Shown here one piece after another: positions 1-13,169 of a DNA stretch of 64,000 bases. Position 1 is the first letter of the stretch. Each line of letters begins with the position of its first letter. The translations under genes were made by a program, and so were the position numbers. The notes under the pieces are model-generated. The model did no database searches and had not been told where the DNA came from. It was given only the letters and a program-made list of their open reading frames with translations. The DNA lies in contig JBAIZL010000002.1 in assembly GCA_036971475.1 (NCBI GenBank), forward strand, positions 1,055,113 through 1,119,112. Direction: 5' to 3'. The stretch is from Prosapia bicincta. Taxonomy: Eukaryota; Arthropoda; Insecta; Hemiptera; Cercopidae.

Positions 1-239
1 GTGTGTTCTATCACCTTCGACATAATGTGTGACGGTTGCACTTGGTCGGGGAAAAGTAAGACTTTAAATATTCTGACTGTACCCAGTTCCCCTGCGAGAA
101 AAGCAAACGTGACAAAGATATCGATTATCCTGCAAGAAGACTTCTGATGAGGATTATAGAAATTTCAAAAGGATTTCTACGGTTATAAGATTTCAGTGTA
201 CGAATACGGAAACATTGTTTTCAAGATCGAAAACGCGGA

Positions 240-700
240 TCAGAAGAATAAAAATTATAAAAAAAATTTCTAAGTCAATTCCTACTTAGAGTCAACAAAA
301 AATTTTGTAATTTTAGTTACTTTATTTAATAAATAAAATTACTACCTATGCATTGAAACAATTGTTCTACCACATAACCTATAACAAAATCAGCTGTTTT
401 GTGGAATCATATGTTATCACGTATTTCAAGTCAAATGGGACGAAATAATTGTGTATACTTAGACGAAATATCTGTACATACCTTGCTCCTTTTGTGAAAA
501 GTTTCTCTATCATATTAAACTAGAATGAATTAATAATTGAAAAACAGTATTAACATCAATTGTTATCCAGTAGAATATTAGAAATATCTATTTGAATTTG
601 AGTGGAGGAATAAAAAGTATTCTATTAATGATTGAAATTTCGATTGAAAGATATATATTTATAAGGAAAGTGTGAACTAATAGAAGGAGTTGAAAAACAA
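240..700 (+). repeat. Dispersed repeat family, copy A
   Basis: Shares diagnostic blocks with copies B-E: TTCTACCACATAACCTAT, ACCTTGCTCCTTTTGTGAAA, a TGTATTAACATCAA-like block and a GAGTGTGAACTAATAGAAGG-like end. The family is not identified. Copies D and E suggest a tRNA-like promoter box just upstream of the shared 3' part. Confidence 0.7.
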
Positions 701-1303
701 TCTCTTATTCCACAAATGTCACTTGCTATTCAGGTTTGACGTCAGAGTTTGGCTGTTACTATTGCGATAAGTGGCTCACGTAAAATAGACGATAGGTAAG
801 CTATTCGCGCAAACGGAATTTTCCGTGCTCTACAAAGGACGACAGAATACATTAGATATTACTGGGACAGTTTAAAATCTGTTTTGGGTATCGAGTCGGT
901 AGTGTTTGTAACCTTCTAAAAGTGTTAATCCTAGACCTGGTGTCCAGAAATACAATCCAGGATAACTCCCACTCATAGGATAGATAATCCCACTTGTGAG
1001 AATAATCACAGGTCACATTTTGTCTCAAGTGGATTGTTTTAATTTATACCTTCTTTCGTTTGTTCCGCATAGTGAATGGATTTTGTATCAGCGGTTACTC
1101 AACAGTTATTTATAGAATTATAATATATAATATACGTTTTAATTATAATCAGAAATTCTCACACACCGAACTACTACAGAACCCCGCAAGTCTTCTAAAG
1201 CTCGAAAATTTGAGCACTGTAATTAATATGTTCTCAAAAGTCCACTCTCAAGTGTACCAAGTAAGATTCTTGTCAAGTACATTCATAAAATGTAAGTGGT
1301 GTG

Positions 1304-1335
<32 letters not shown>

Positions 1336-2858
1336 TCAACTAATGATAGTGTGACTTGAAAATATTTTCTGAAAAAATGTTTTTCAAACATTTTTCATGA
1401 TGCAACCAAGGCATTTAAATTATTTGATCGATTTCCGATTTCGGCGTGTCGGTAATCACAAATTGAATATATGTAATAATGCATCGGTAACAGGCACGCC
1501 AACACTCACACGCTCGCGCATATTTTTCTACGCAGTATAATGTTAGTGGGGGGCAAGCAAAGTGCAGTAACACTTCACAAACTAAGGTGTTGCGAGAAAC
1601 CATAACCTGATTTGGCGCCCAAATTGACCTGATTAAGAATACAAGGCCGTCGGGGCCAAGACAAAGCTATTAGCATGCCAAATGAAGTCTGCTATTTTTT
1701 TAACGAACAGTTTCCTTGATTGATACGGTAGGCATTCATACAAGTCTGTCTCACGCTTATCTGGGACGATTTAAACATTACCCTACACACATTTACATTT
1801 ATACGAGAAAAATATCTCGCAACTTGCAGTAAGGCATTATTGCTTTGTGCATACAGTCTTGTATCGGAAGTTTTTTCTTTTTTTAAGAAATAAAAACATT
1901 TCTGTTTTAAAAATAAACTATTTAATAGAGCGTTACTTTCTTTAAACATGCTTAAAAGCGCTGCATGTATTGTTCCTTCAGAGTAGCACTATAGTGAGCA
2001 TTGAGCACGGAGATGTACATTAATTTGGCATTATCTATTATCTCTAGTAACTTTACGATATTAATTAACAACATTAAAACCCCAATATCTTTAACAAGAA
2101 ATTTATTTATTTATTTATTATAAATCATTACCTAATGTAAATTGCAATTACAGGGGACGATGATTCCCTACTAAATGAAATGTATATTAGGTAGTGATTT
2201 ATAATTAAGAAATTATTTGTTGTGAATAATGAATCTTTATTGTTTAATTAATTTGGAAATTTTACTATTCATGAGGATAATATAAATAAATGTTTTTCCC
2301 TCATAAAGTTTCTGATATTTGTACTAATTATTTAACTACTTGGAAGTGTGTGTGTGTGTGTGTGTGTTTTAATTTAAATATATAAATATCCTAAAACGTC
2401 AGTAGATTGATCGATGCGATAGAATGTGTGGCTCACATGTCTTTGAAATTTATCTACTCTGAATCGGGGACGAGAGTAGACCCTCTGTAGGTTGGGAGAT
2501 GTGTAAACTATATGAAGAGACAGACATGCACTTCTCCATGTTATATACGGAGAGTCATTGCTCACGAGACATGACGTAACCTTGAACAAGCATTTATAGT
2601 AGGGCTTTATAGTAGATGGTTCAAACTACTGGTAACGTACTAATTCTTCCAGGTGTTTATCCTTATCATACATACATGTGTCACGTATACAGGGGATTTG
2701 CTTTGATATGTTGAAAAATAACTTTTTAAATGAGTAATACAGGACTTTACCTACACACGTTATGTTACCGTCCTCTCGGAACCAGGGATCATTGAGTTCC
2801 AATATCTCAGATCCTGATCACTGGAGTTTTTATGCCCTTACCTTAATCGTGTCTAAAT

Positions 2859-3335
2859 CAGTGGCGCATTTAAGGGGGGGGGGCTTTGAGACTCAAGCCC
2901 CTTCCAAATAATGGATAAGTGAAATATGATGAGTTTTTAAACTTTAAAATAACACTATAAATGTAAACTAGAATGCCATTTTCGATATTGCGTTCGTCCT
3001 CGATTTAAATCTGCTTAATAATTAGTAGAATAAGTTTGCGAATCCATATTAATCATTATAACTAGGTATAATCATTAATGAATACGACCGCCCAAAATGT
3101 AGTAAATAGGCTGTTTGCATCGTAAATATGTTAGTGCAGAAATATATATATATATTGCTAATTAATGAATGTGTAATATCACAGAGCAGGCCTATAACTA
3201 TATCCCTCAGATAGAAGACCCTTAGAGTTTACACTATAGCCACCATATTTCCTAAATATTTTCCAGGCAAGCGGAACCCTTTTCCTCACCTCACTTTCCT
3301 GCCCTCCCCAAACTATTGTTCTAGATCCGCCGCCG
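2859..3335. mobile_element. hAT-like MITE with 8-bp target duplication
   Basis: The left end CAGTGGCGCATTTA and the complement of the right end, CGGCGGCGGATCTA, match at 10 of 14 positions. Flanks are GTCTAAAT (2851-2858) and ATCTAAAT (3336-3343), an 8-bp duplication with one change, as hAT transposases make. The 477-bp interior has no transposase, so it is non-autonomous. Confidence 0.65.
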
Positions 3336-3654
3336 ATCTAAATTCACAATACGTTTCATTTTATTAAGTTGGTAAGACTTTTCATTCTTTAAACGGTAAT
3401 AGTAGCTTGATTGATCGTCCTAATGAAATACTATATAATATGTTTGTGTTTTGTTAATTTTGTCGGTGCTCATTCGTTTTGAATTATGTAATAAAATTCT
3501 TCGTCTTTAGTGTGAAGGTCGCCCGCTTTGCGTCTACATATCCGGTCTCTGTTTTAAAATCCTTTTCCTTGTAAAGAAATGTGTGTCCGATGATTTTGGT
3601 CACATCCTGTTTTTATGCAGGCGTTGTTGGTAGGCTTGTACTAAAATTATATTT

Positions 3655-3655
3655 G

Positions 3656-3729
<74 letters not shown>

Positions 3730-3730
3730 C
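3655..3730. repeat. (GT)n microsatellite
   Basis: A nearly pure GT run of about 75 bp. Smaller relatives are at 1299-1336 (GTGC units), 2346-2368, 15488-15533 (CA then CG) and 23475-23540. Confidence 0.95.
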
Positions 3731-4319
3731 TTACCCTCTATATCCCAGTACTCCGGGAAAGCATCACGTAGCCACGTAGCTCAGCTGCATCCTACCTAGG
3801 TGTAGTGCAGGGATCTTTATATGGACCTTAGAATAATATAAGTCTTTCCGGGATCCGATTCTGTACAAGAGGACCTGTCTCCTTAACGCAATCCTCCCAA
3901 CCTGTACCACAAACCTTCCACGTGGCAACAGTTTCAGGAAAGTGGATTATTATACTCTTCGCCTTAAAACTAAATCCTTTTCTTAGGGTTTGTCATTAAA
4001 TTATGCTAAACCGACATTTACTTCTTACAGTCCAACTGTTCTTTCATTAAAAATTTTAATGTTAATAATGTAGTCAATAATATTGTTGACAATGTATCAT
4101 AGTTTCCTTACGATTAATATGCTTGTATGCTTACGACCACATGGTCTGAGATCAACAGCTTTCCATTTTTATATTACGTTACACCTCTATGGCTTATTTT
4201 AAAAGTTGAACAGAATTTGTATTCAAATAAATAAAGGTTTACAGTACGTAAAAAATGCACGTGTTTTTGATCCTCGCACATTTTTGCGGTGCATTAAATA
4301 TCTCGCCAGATAGAAATAT

Positions 4320-4625
4320 TTTGACAGCGCGGCGTGTAGTGGCGCGTCGTGCTCGGCAGGGACAAGAATGTCCCGAGCCCAGCCAAGGTGGGTCAGTTTA
4401 GTAACCGGTCATGGCACTTGGCAGACCTTATACAGTTGCAATTAAAGCAAATGTTAACTATTGCCACGAGCATAATCTCGACGTCCTTTCTGGAAATACT
4501 TGCACAACAGCATAGGTCTGCCTACAAGACGCCGCCAGCCATCGGGGGGAATGCGCTGGGCGTCTTGTACAGAGTCATGCCGGGGCTCACTTGTGGGGAA
4601 CTTACGCAGTGCATATTGTAGCAGA
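4320..4625 (+). other. CpG-rich island upstream of RXR, possible untranslated first exon
   Basis: A GC- and CpG-rich patch with GCGCGGCG and GGCGCGTCG in an AT-rich setting, open for 90 codons. CAGCCAAG/GTGGGT at about 4380-4393 could be a 5' splice site, but its coding phase does not fit the RXR ATG exon, so at most it would be untranslated. There is no direct evidence of transcription. Confidence 0.2.
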
Positions 4626-4862
4626 AACTGACATTTTAAGTATGTTTTACTTTTTCACATGGTAAATAACCGCCTATCGTTCAGCGTTCGGTTTTCCAAC
4701 ACGCGATTAATAGATGATGGGAAGACGTATTATCAAGTTCTATTCATGGAATACCAGTGATTAATTGAATAAATCTGAGAGAACAACAAAACCATAATCT
4801 TACCGATACTTTACCTGATAACATTAAAAACATTAATAGGAAGAAGTAAGAACATTAATAAA

Positions 4863-5051
4863 ACATACCTAGAAATCCTATTCATCAACAAAAAAGGACC
4901 ATATATCAACACACTAGAACAATATGAAATTTACAGACACACAAAAACACAAAGTACAAACATATTAAACGAACAAACACAATACAAATCACACATAGGC
5001 CCTACTCTTCGATGCTATCGAAAACCTACCTTTAAAACCGTCACCGCTTGA
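4863..5051 (+). pseudogene. Truncated Penelope-like element, C-terminal end of the ORF
   Basis: One frame reads YLEILFINKKGPYINTLEQY and continues EIYRHTKTQSTNILNEQTQY, ending at TGA 5049-5051. The pattern E-x-Y-x-I-Y-x-H followed by N-x-L-N-x-Q-x-x-(F/Y)-K resembles the C-terminal tail after the GIY-YIG endonuclease of Penelope-like retroelements. The reverse transcriptase is absent, so this is a 5'-truncated copy, which is usual for this class. A hammerhead-like motif starts 20 nt after the stop, the expected place for the PLE terminal repeat. Confidence 0.6.
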
Positions 5052-5070
5052 CCCAACATCTCCAAGCAGA

Positions 5071-5116
5071 AGACACTGATGAAGATCGGCACATAGCGAT
5101 TGAAAACGTTCTGTCT
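5071..5116 (+). ncRNA. Minimal type-I hammerhead ribozyme-like motif (PLE terminal repeat)
   Basis: CTGATGA is at 5076-5082 and GAAA at 5102-5105. Between them is helix II, GATCG (5084-5088) with CGATT (5097-5101), closed by GCACATAG. Helix III is the very short AA/TT around CG, and the predicted cleavage is after C5111. Helix I is AGACA (5071-5075) with TGTCT (5112-5116). One unpaired A separates the core from helix II. Minimal helix-III hammerheads are known from PLE terminal repeats. The fold is seen by eye; activity is unknown. Confidence 0.65.
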
Positions 5117-5329
5117 CAGTAAGTTTTAACAAATTTACTAAATTCAAAGTTCGGATAGTCATAAACTATTGTTTAAGTGATTAATAAAACATACTTAGAC
5201 ATTTCGTGTAATTTAGTAGACTAGTGTTTAATAATTAATAACCCAAACTAAAGGTAAACGTAAAGACAAACAATAGCAAACACACAAAAAATTTGTAACA
5301 ATAAATATGTACAAGTGTCATTCTTAATA

Positions 5330-6660
5330 AATCACAAAGAACGACAAAGACGTTTGACACCTCTTTGTAACGTGATGAATGTTACAAAGAACGGCAAAGA
5401 CGTTTGACACCTCTTTGTAACGGGATGAAGGTTACAAAGAACGGCAGAGACGTTTGACACCTCTTTGTAACGGGATGAATGTTACAAAGAACGGCAGAGA
5501 CGTTTGACACCTCTTTGTAACGGGATGAATGTTACAAAGAACGGCAGAGACGTTTGACACCTCTTTGTAACGGGATGAAGGTTACAAAGAACGGCAAAGA
5601 CGTTTGACACCTCTTTGGAACGGGATGAATGTTACAAAGAACGGCAAAGACGTTTGACACTTCTTTGGAACGGAAAAGGCGGTTAAAAAGAAAGCTGAAG
5701 GAGTTAATGAAACCTCTTTGTAACTGGATGAATGTTACAAAGAACGACAAAGACGTTTGACACCTCTTTGGAACGGAAAAGGCGGTTAAAAAGAAAGCTG
5801 AAGGAGTTAATGAAACCTCTTTGTAACGGGATAGAATGTTACAAAGAACGGCAAAGACGTTTGACACCTCTTTGGAACGGGATGAATGTTACAAAGAACG
5901 GCAAAGACGTTTGACACCTCTTTGTAACGGGATGAATGTTACAAAGAACGGCAAAGACGTTTGACACCTCTTTGGAACGGAAAAGGTGGTTAAAAAGAAA
6001 GCTGAAGGAGTTAATGAAACCTCTTTGTAACTGGATAAATGTTACAAAGAACGGCAAAGACGTTTGACACCTCTTTGTAACGGGATGAATGTTACAAAGA
6101 ACGGCAAAGACGTTTGACACCTCTTTGGGACGGAAAAGGCGGTTAAAAAGAAAGCTGAAGGAGTTAATGAAACCTATTTGTATCGGGATAGAATGTTACA
6201 AAGAACGGCAAAGACGTTTGACACCTCTTTGGAACGGAAAAGGCGGTTAAAAAGAAAGCTGAAGGAGTTAATGAAATCTCTTTGTAACTGGATGAATGTT
6301 ACAAAGAACGGCAAAGACGTTTGATACCTCTTTGGAACGGAAAAGGCAGTTACAAAGAAAGTCTTTGATGAAATACCTTTGTAACATTAACGGGTATTTC
6401 AAAGAACGGCAAAGACGTTAACAGATCATCTTTGTAACGTTGAGGGATGCTACAGAAAACGGGAAAGGCGTTAATGAAACATCTTTGTAACATTAAGAGC
6501 TGTTACAAAGAACGGCAAAGACGTTAGCAGATCATCTTTGTAACGTTGAGGGATGCTACAGAAAACGGGAAAGGCGTTAATGAAACATCTTTGTAACGTT
6601 AAGGGATGTTACAAAAAAAGGTGAAGAAGTTAATGAAACATTTTTGTAACGGGTAAAGGC
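5330..6660. repeat. Minisatellite, ~50-bp units with palindromic ends plus longer variant units
   Basis: Units begin GTTACAAAGAACGGCAAAG and end CTCTTTGTAACGGGATGAAT, with an exact 50-bp period at 5381, 5431 and 5481. GTTACAAAG and CTTTGTAAC are inverted within each unit, so each can form a stem. From 5670 on, units alternate with a longer form carrying a block containing GAAAGCTGAAGGAGTTAATG. From about 6340 the repeat decays. The reading frames across it (minus strand 5532-6120) are repetitive and not taken as genes. Confidence 0.9.
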
Positions 6661-8091
6661 TTTTAAATAAATGCAAAGTTGTTCATGAACCTGTTTTTAA
6701 CGTTAAGGACTGTTACAAAAATGGCAAAGGCGTCAGTAAAACACGTTGAAGAGTTTAGTAAAGCAAGAGGAAGTCTTTAATGAGAAAATGTGATAATTAG
6801 GCAATAAAGAAGAGGTAATCTAATAAAAATACTGTAATAGATCATGCGCAGAACTTCAATGATTTTGAAACATCACAAACGCCTTAATAACAACTCGTCA
6901 AAGGCTTTAATAAAAATTGGGAAAACCATAAGTTAAAGCTTATCAGTAATAATTACAAACATAGGGAACTATTGAATAAAAACAAAACAGTTTAATACAG
7001 GTGGCAAAGGCGTACTAAAGTAGGGTACATTTGTCGATATAAACCTGGGGAAAACTAGTGATCATTCTTTCTGAGCGAGTGTACAAAATCTACTGACCAG
7101 ATTCCCTTGAGGTTACCCATAAAAAATAGCGCTCTCTTTACGGGCGAATAAACTTTCACGGAACTAGGTAATAAGTCGTAAAACAGTAAAAGCCTTTATT
7201 AAACACAAAGATACAATAGCAAAGTCAATATCAGAATCTGGGAAAACCTTCAATAAAACATGATAATATTGTAATACAACTATAGCCCTGATTTATGAAA
7301 ATATAGGGGGAAACTTTAAAATTTAGCATTGAATCTAATTGCAGGCTTTTCATGAAGTTATGCGGTGTAATTATGTGCTATTCTCAGGCTCCTAAGCTTA
7401 CAAAATTTTTCTCAACACAGGAAGGAAATGAATGGTAGACATTACAGGACATCTTTAACATATACACAGGACATCTTTATATATATATAGTAACATTTAG
7501 AAACAATAAAGGTTTAGATTAAATAACAATTTTTGTTACAAGTCGAACGAAATCTTATTTCATCATGTTTTGGGATAACAGTAAATTATTTACATTTTGT
7601 AACAAAACAGAGCTTTATGATCTTTATGATCCGTGAAGTACACTGCAAAGAATGTGCGGTAAAGCTGTGTGATGACTAACCTTGGCCAAGTAATTAGCGT
7701 AGCCCTTGAATAGAACGCTCCAGCCAAGCTTATCAATGATAACACCTGCTTAGAGCTCGCCAATTGTTGTGTTTGCGCTTGTTAGCGTCAGCAACAATGA
7801 CTTCGCCTTAAAGTTTTTTACAACAGCCGAAAGCGAATTTTGTAAGTATTTTAATAAATATGTTTCCAATCGAAACATAACGAAATTAAAGTTCGCACTG
7901 AGAGCCAGATGTTTCGTCGTAGATCCATCTACTAGTAGGTATTATAAAATCCCTCGCACCACGCACATTGTGTAACGAAACTAGCATTACGTGGCCATGT
8001 ATTTTAATTTTATTTGTAATGTAGTTATTTTTTTAAATTTGCCGTGTAATATATACTTTTTGCGACAACTAGCACGTAAATCTTAACTTGT
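6661..8091. other. Stretch without recognisable gene
   Basis: AT-rich, with a decaying tail of the minisatellite until about 6760. The small frame at 7769-7975 (+) is not recognised and has no supporting signal. Confidence 0.6.
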
Positions 8092-8526
<435 letters not shown>

Positions 8527-8974
8527 GTAAAGAAGGATAATTGTATACCTGGGCATTACATTTGCTGTAGCCGTATTATATAATGGCATAATGGAATTTA
8601 CTACACCTCCGCATAAATATAAGTATTTTCTAATAGCCAAGATTGAAATAGTAATTCTATGACGCTTTCATGGTACCCGTGGGGTGGCATTGAGGTAGGA
8701 ATATGAGTCTTTCAGAATATTTCTAAGAACCGTAGGAGTGGGCAAGTTCGCTCTGGAGTCTACAAAAAGTGTTAACTTTCTACCCTTAAAGAAGTTGTGT
8801 TATTGGTAATCTAAATGTGCAACTGTGCACTGAGAAGTTCTAAAGGTTACATCACCGTTTGACACGTTTTTAAAAAACGTGTTCATGGTGAGGAAATTTC
8901 TAGAGAAATTTAATTACTGCACTCTTATTTATAGAATCATGATTAGCTGTCATTTCCAGCATTGTCACACTTCT

Positions 8975-9100
8975 CATTAACGCGTTTCGGAGGTCCTCCA
9001 CCAGCCAATACTTTTTATGAACTTCTTTTGATGTATAGCTCATAAAACGTTCTGACTGATGGACGGGCTCGGAAACGCGCCAACGGGGAGTGTCACGGTG
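8975..9100. repeat. Degenerate inverted pair of hammerhead-like motifs
   Basis: On the minus strand (about 8978-9005) the order is CTGGTGG, GGAGG/CCTCC-type stem, GAAACGCG. On the plus strand (9055-9092) it is CTGATGG, a short stem, then GGAAACGCGCC. Both depart from CUGANGA, so these look like decayed copies. Confidence 0.4.
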
Positions 9101-9437
9101 CTAGGAATGGCTGGTAATTATGATACTCTAAATAAGAATATAGATCCTAGCGGAAAAGTTACTTCCAAAGCTGTTATAACGCTAACATTGTTTTTATTAT
9201 AATTTCAGTGAACTTTTTTAGCATGTTAAAAAACTATAATTTCACGGTATAAAATGTATCATCTGTTCTAGAAGTGAAAACGCACAGATCTTTTGAACAC
9301 GGTGTGTGAGGATTACCCCAAATATTTATTATCTCAACGATAACACTTTCAGTACCGATGGCAATTTCTTCCTTAGCGCACTTGTTGCCGGCTTGTAGCT
9401 TCACGGCTTACGATTGATTCTGTCACGGCGATAGGCT

Positions 9438-11415
9438 ACAGTACCGACATCCTCACTGAGTGGGATTATATCTAGTAGATACTAGGCAATAGTAACATTC
9501 GTTTCCTCTGTCAACTCATTTCCCTAGGGAATGTGAGACCTCCAAGTGTTTACGTATTACTATAAGTTTTTGTAAATATTTCGTTGGGCCACAGTACCGG
9601 CATCCTCACTGAGTGGGATTATATCTAGTAGATACTAGGCAATAGTAGCATTCGTTTCCTCTGTCAACTCATTTCCCTAGGGAATGTGAGACCTCCAAGT
9701 GTTTACGTATTACTATAAGTTTTTGTAAATATTTCGTTGGGCCACAGTACCGGCATCCTCACTGAGTGGGATTATATCTAGTAGATACTAGGCAATAGTA
9801 GCATTCGTTTCCTCTGTCAACTCATTTCCCTAGGGAATGTGAGACCTCCAAGTGTTTACGTATTACTATAAGTTTTTGTAAATATTTCGTTAAGCCACAG
9901 TACCGGCATCCTCACTGAGTGGGATTATATCTAGTAGATACTAGGCAATAGTAGCATTCGTTTCCTCTGTCAACTCATTTCCCTAGGGAATGTGAGACCT
10001 CCAAGTGTTTACGTATTACTATAAGTTTTTGTAAATATTTCGTTAAGCCACAGTACCGGCATCCTCACTGAGTGGGATTATATCTAGTAGATACTAGGCA
10101 ATAGTAGCATTCGTTTCCTCTGTCAACTCATTTCCCTAGGGAATGTGAGACCTCCAAGTGTTTACGTATTACTATAAGTTTTTGTAAATATTTCGTTGGG
10201 CCACAGTACCGACATCCTCACTGAGTGGGATTATATCTAGTAGACACTAGGCAATCGTAGCATTCGTTTCCTCTGTCAACTCATTTCCCTAGGGAATGTG
10301 AGACCTCCAAGTGTTTACGTATTACTATAAGTTTTTGTAAATATTTCGTTGGGCCACAGTACCGGCATCCTCACTGAGTGGGATTATATCTAGTAGATAC
10401 TAGGCAATAGTAGCATTCGTTTCCTCTGTCAACTCATTTCCCTAGGGAATGTGAGACCTCCAAGTGTTTACGTATTACTATAAGTTTTTGTAAATATTTC
10501 GTTAAGCCACAGTACCGGCATCCTCACTGAGTGGGATTATATCTAGTAGATACTAGGCAATAGTAGCATTCGTTTCCTCTGTCAACTCATTTCCCTAGGG
10601 AATGTGAGACCTCCAAGTGTTTACGTATTACTATAAGTTTTTGTAAATATTTCGTTAGGCCACAGTACCGGCATCCTCACTGAGTGGGATTATATCTAGT
10701 AGATACTAGGCAATAGTAGCATTCGTTTCCTCTGTCAACTCATTTCCCTAGGGAATGTGAGACCTCCAAGTGTTTACGTATTACTATAAGTTTTTGTAAA
10801 TATTTCGTTAAGCCACAGTACCGGCATCCTTACTGAGTGGGATTATATCTAGTAGACACTAGGCAATCGTAGCATTTTGTTTCCCTTGTCAACTCATTTC
10901 CCTAGGGAATGTGAGACCTCCAAGTGTTTACGTATTACTATAAGTTTTTGTAAATATTTCGTTAGGCCACAGTACCGGCATCCTTACTGAGTGGGATTAT
11001 ATCTAGTAGATGCTAGGCAATAGTAGCATTCGTTTCCTCTGTCAACTCATTTCCCTAGGGAATGTGAGACCTCCAAGTGTTTACGTATTACTATAAGTTT
11101 TTGTAAATATTTCGTTAGGCTACAGTACCGGCATCCTCACTGAGTGGGATTATATCTAGTAGACACTAGGCAATAGTAGCATTCGTTTCCTCTGTCAACT
11201 CATTTCCCTAGGGAATGTGAGACCTCCAAGTGTTTACGTATTACTATAAGTTTTTGTAAATATTTCGTTAGGCCACAGTACCGGCATCCTTACTGAGTGG
11301 GATTATATCTAGTAGATACTAGGCAATAGTAGCATTCGTTTCCTCTGTCAACTCATTTCCCTAGGGAATGTGAGACCTCCAAGTGTTTACTATAAGTTTT
11401 TGTAAATATTTCGTT
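9438..11415. repeat. 153-bp tandem satellite, about 13 copies
   Basis: ACAGTACCG recurs at 9438, 9591, 9744, 9897, 10050, 10203 and onward. The period is exactly 153 bp, apart from a one-base shift in a variant unit near 10870. Copies are nearly identical, differing mainly at GTTGGGCC versus GTTAAGCC and CGGCATCC versus CGACATCC. The last unit lacks a few bases before ending near 11415. Such homogeneity implies recent amplification or conversion. No coding frame runs through it. Confidence 0.97.
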
Positions 11416-12577
11416 TATAACTGCGTCGTTTTACTCCACGCGAAGACCATACTTTACATTGCTCGATAATCTTACACAGTATATGATAAAATGTATCAAT
11501 TTAAAGCATTTTTTGTTTGAATTTGTTTAATTTCAGAAATAATATTTCAAAATACTTCGTTCCTCGCCATATTAACCGAAAATCTAAGCGTCTAAGGAAA
11601 ATCTACCATTCCTAAGGAAAATCGCTTCTCTTCTTTTCGCCCGAAAATAAAACTCGCGCCTCAGAATAACTTGTTAAAGGTACATCTGTATTTAAATTGT
11701 TCGAACACATACAAATTTTATTAAAAACACCTTTTTGTAACGTTCCTTTTCTGGAATGCGTATAGTGTTACAATGGCTGTGAGACGGCAAGTACTGAATT
11801 AGTTGTTTTACTTTGCGACACGTGGAATGAAGGCTCGAGATGGCCGAGCTGACGATGTAATGCCTCAGTTTGCGAACTTGGCTAGACGTCATAAAGCTGG
11901 GCTCTAGCCACAACCTTGGATCCGTTCAACCATGACGAAATACACTTCCTCTCTCCTACTCACTGGATTGGACGTTTTAGTTATACTGGTAGCTTTCCCG
12001 AAGCGATGAGCTCGCTCGCGTGCTCGTCTAAACGATACTATATAGGTTATTATTTCTCTGTAAATCCAATTGTCTGAAAACTAAATAGCGTCTTATAACT
12101 ACTAAAATGTATCCATTCTATAACAACAAAAACTCGAGTGGTTTTTCATACACAGTCTAAAAATACGGGGAGGGGAAAGCATCCCAGACGATGGCGTCTT
12201 AGTTACGCTTTCGCCTTAATAAAACCAAACAAAAATAATATTTATTCTGAAATTGTGTAATTAAAACCAGTTAGATGATAGTTATGACAGCCATGAATGA
12301 TTGGATTTAAAATACATTCCGAAGTAACCTGTAGCAGACACTAATTATTAATCCATGTGGCCGTAATATGTGACTTTCCCGTTGTTATCTTTTCTTACAT
12401 TCCGAAGGGTTTCAGTTGGGTTGCAATTATATCGATAGGTTACTAAGAGCCGACCCTCCATCCATGGTAGATCTGGCAGTGCTCTTTATCCTCGTCTTCA
12501 GGGAGTAGTGCTGTGCATGTGTCATGTGGGAATGGAAATACATAAAAGCAGTTGGAATCTATATACGTAGTGTTGTC

Positions 12578-12772
12578 AAAAGCCACCAGGTAATCAACGC
12601 GTCACCAGATAGTTTTTGCCTGTAGCCCCAGGCAGGCAATGCGTTAACAGGTAGTAATTGTCAGTAGCCACCAGATAGTCAATGCATCAGTAACCAATTG
12701 TAGGTATTGTCAGAAGAGCCATAAGGTAGTCAATGGGTTATCAGGTAGTCATCGTCAGTAGCCACCAGGTGA
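12578..12772 (+). repeat. Degenerate short tandem repeats around AGCCACCAGGTAGTCAATG
   Basis: Five or six imperfect units of roughly 35-45 bp with GTCAGTAGCCACCAG and (G/A)TAGTCAATG cores. Divergence is high, so this is an old array. Confidence 0.65.
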
Positions 12773-13169
12773 AATAATGGCCTCTCTGAACCCTTAGAAA
12801 GAAATTTTTTATTTTACTTCTTAGAAAGTTTATCTTTACGATTTTTGCCGAACTCGTATTGTTAGAGGCTGCCACTAGATTTTCTTTGGTACTATGATTG
12901 AAAAGGTTGATGACGAGAAGGTTGTAGGTGCAACCCCCTGCCTGGCAAGAGAGAGGGTTATCTAATTTCCTCTTATGTTGACGTGAATTTGCCACATCTT
13001 CTGGAGGGTTTTCAGTGTGTTCTCCAGGAAATGTTCTTTGGCATTCCGTAGGGCTAGTTACTCGTAACTCCCTGTATTGCAGCCACAGTGTTCGCGAGGA
13101 ACCCCGGCCTGTCAGGTGGACGCATTTCTCAGAGGTTAGAGGATGCCGCGAGGATGCTGACTGATACAC
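12741..13169 (-). other. Unrecognised 142-codon open frame
   Basis: This is the longest non-repetitive frame in the first 24 kb. It shows no domain, signal peptide or membrane segment that I recognise. Its 3' end overlaps the degenerate tandem repeats. More likely chance or a decayed element than a gene. Confidence 0.12.

Noticed and set aside
4349..4621. 90-codon frame in the CpG-rich patch as the RXR first coding exon
   Set aside because: Its possible donor leaves the wrong phase for exon 26886 (it would give a stop), whereas the ATG exon ending at 24447 fits exactly.
5532..6120. Open frames of 93-111 codons on the minus strand with repeated peptide blocks
   Set aside because: They arise from the period of the minisatellite; units of different length break the frame and indels are not in multiples of three overall.
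9438..11415. Possible hammerhead in the 153-bp satellite, because some insect satellites encode one
   Set aside because: The minus strand has GTGAGGA and later GAAATATT, but the first base of the core is wrong and no helix I or III can be drawn.
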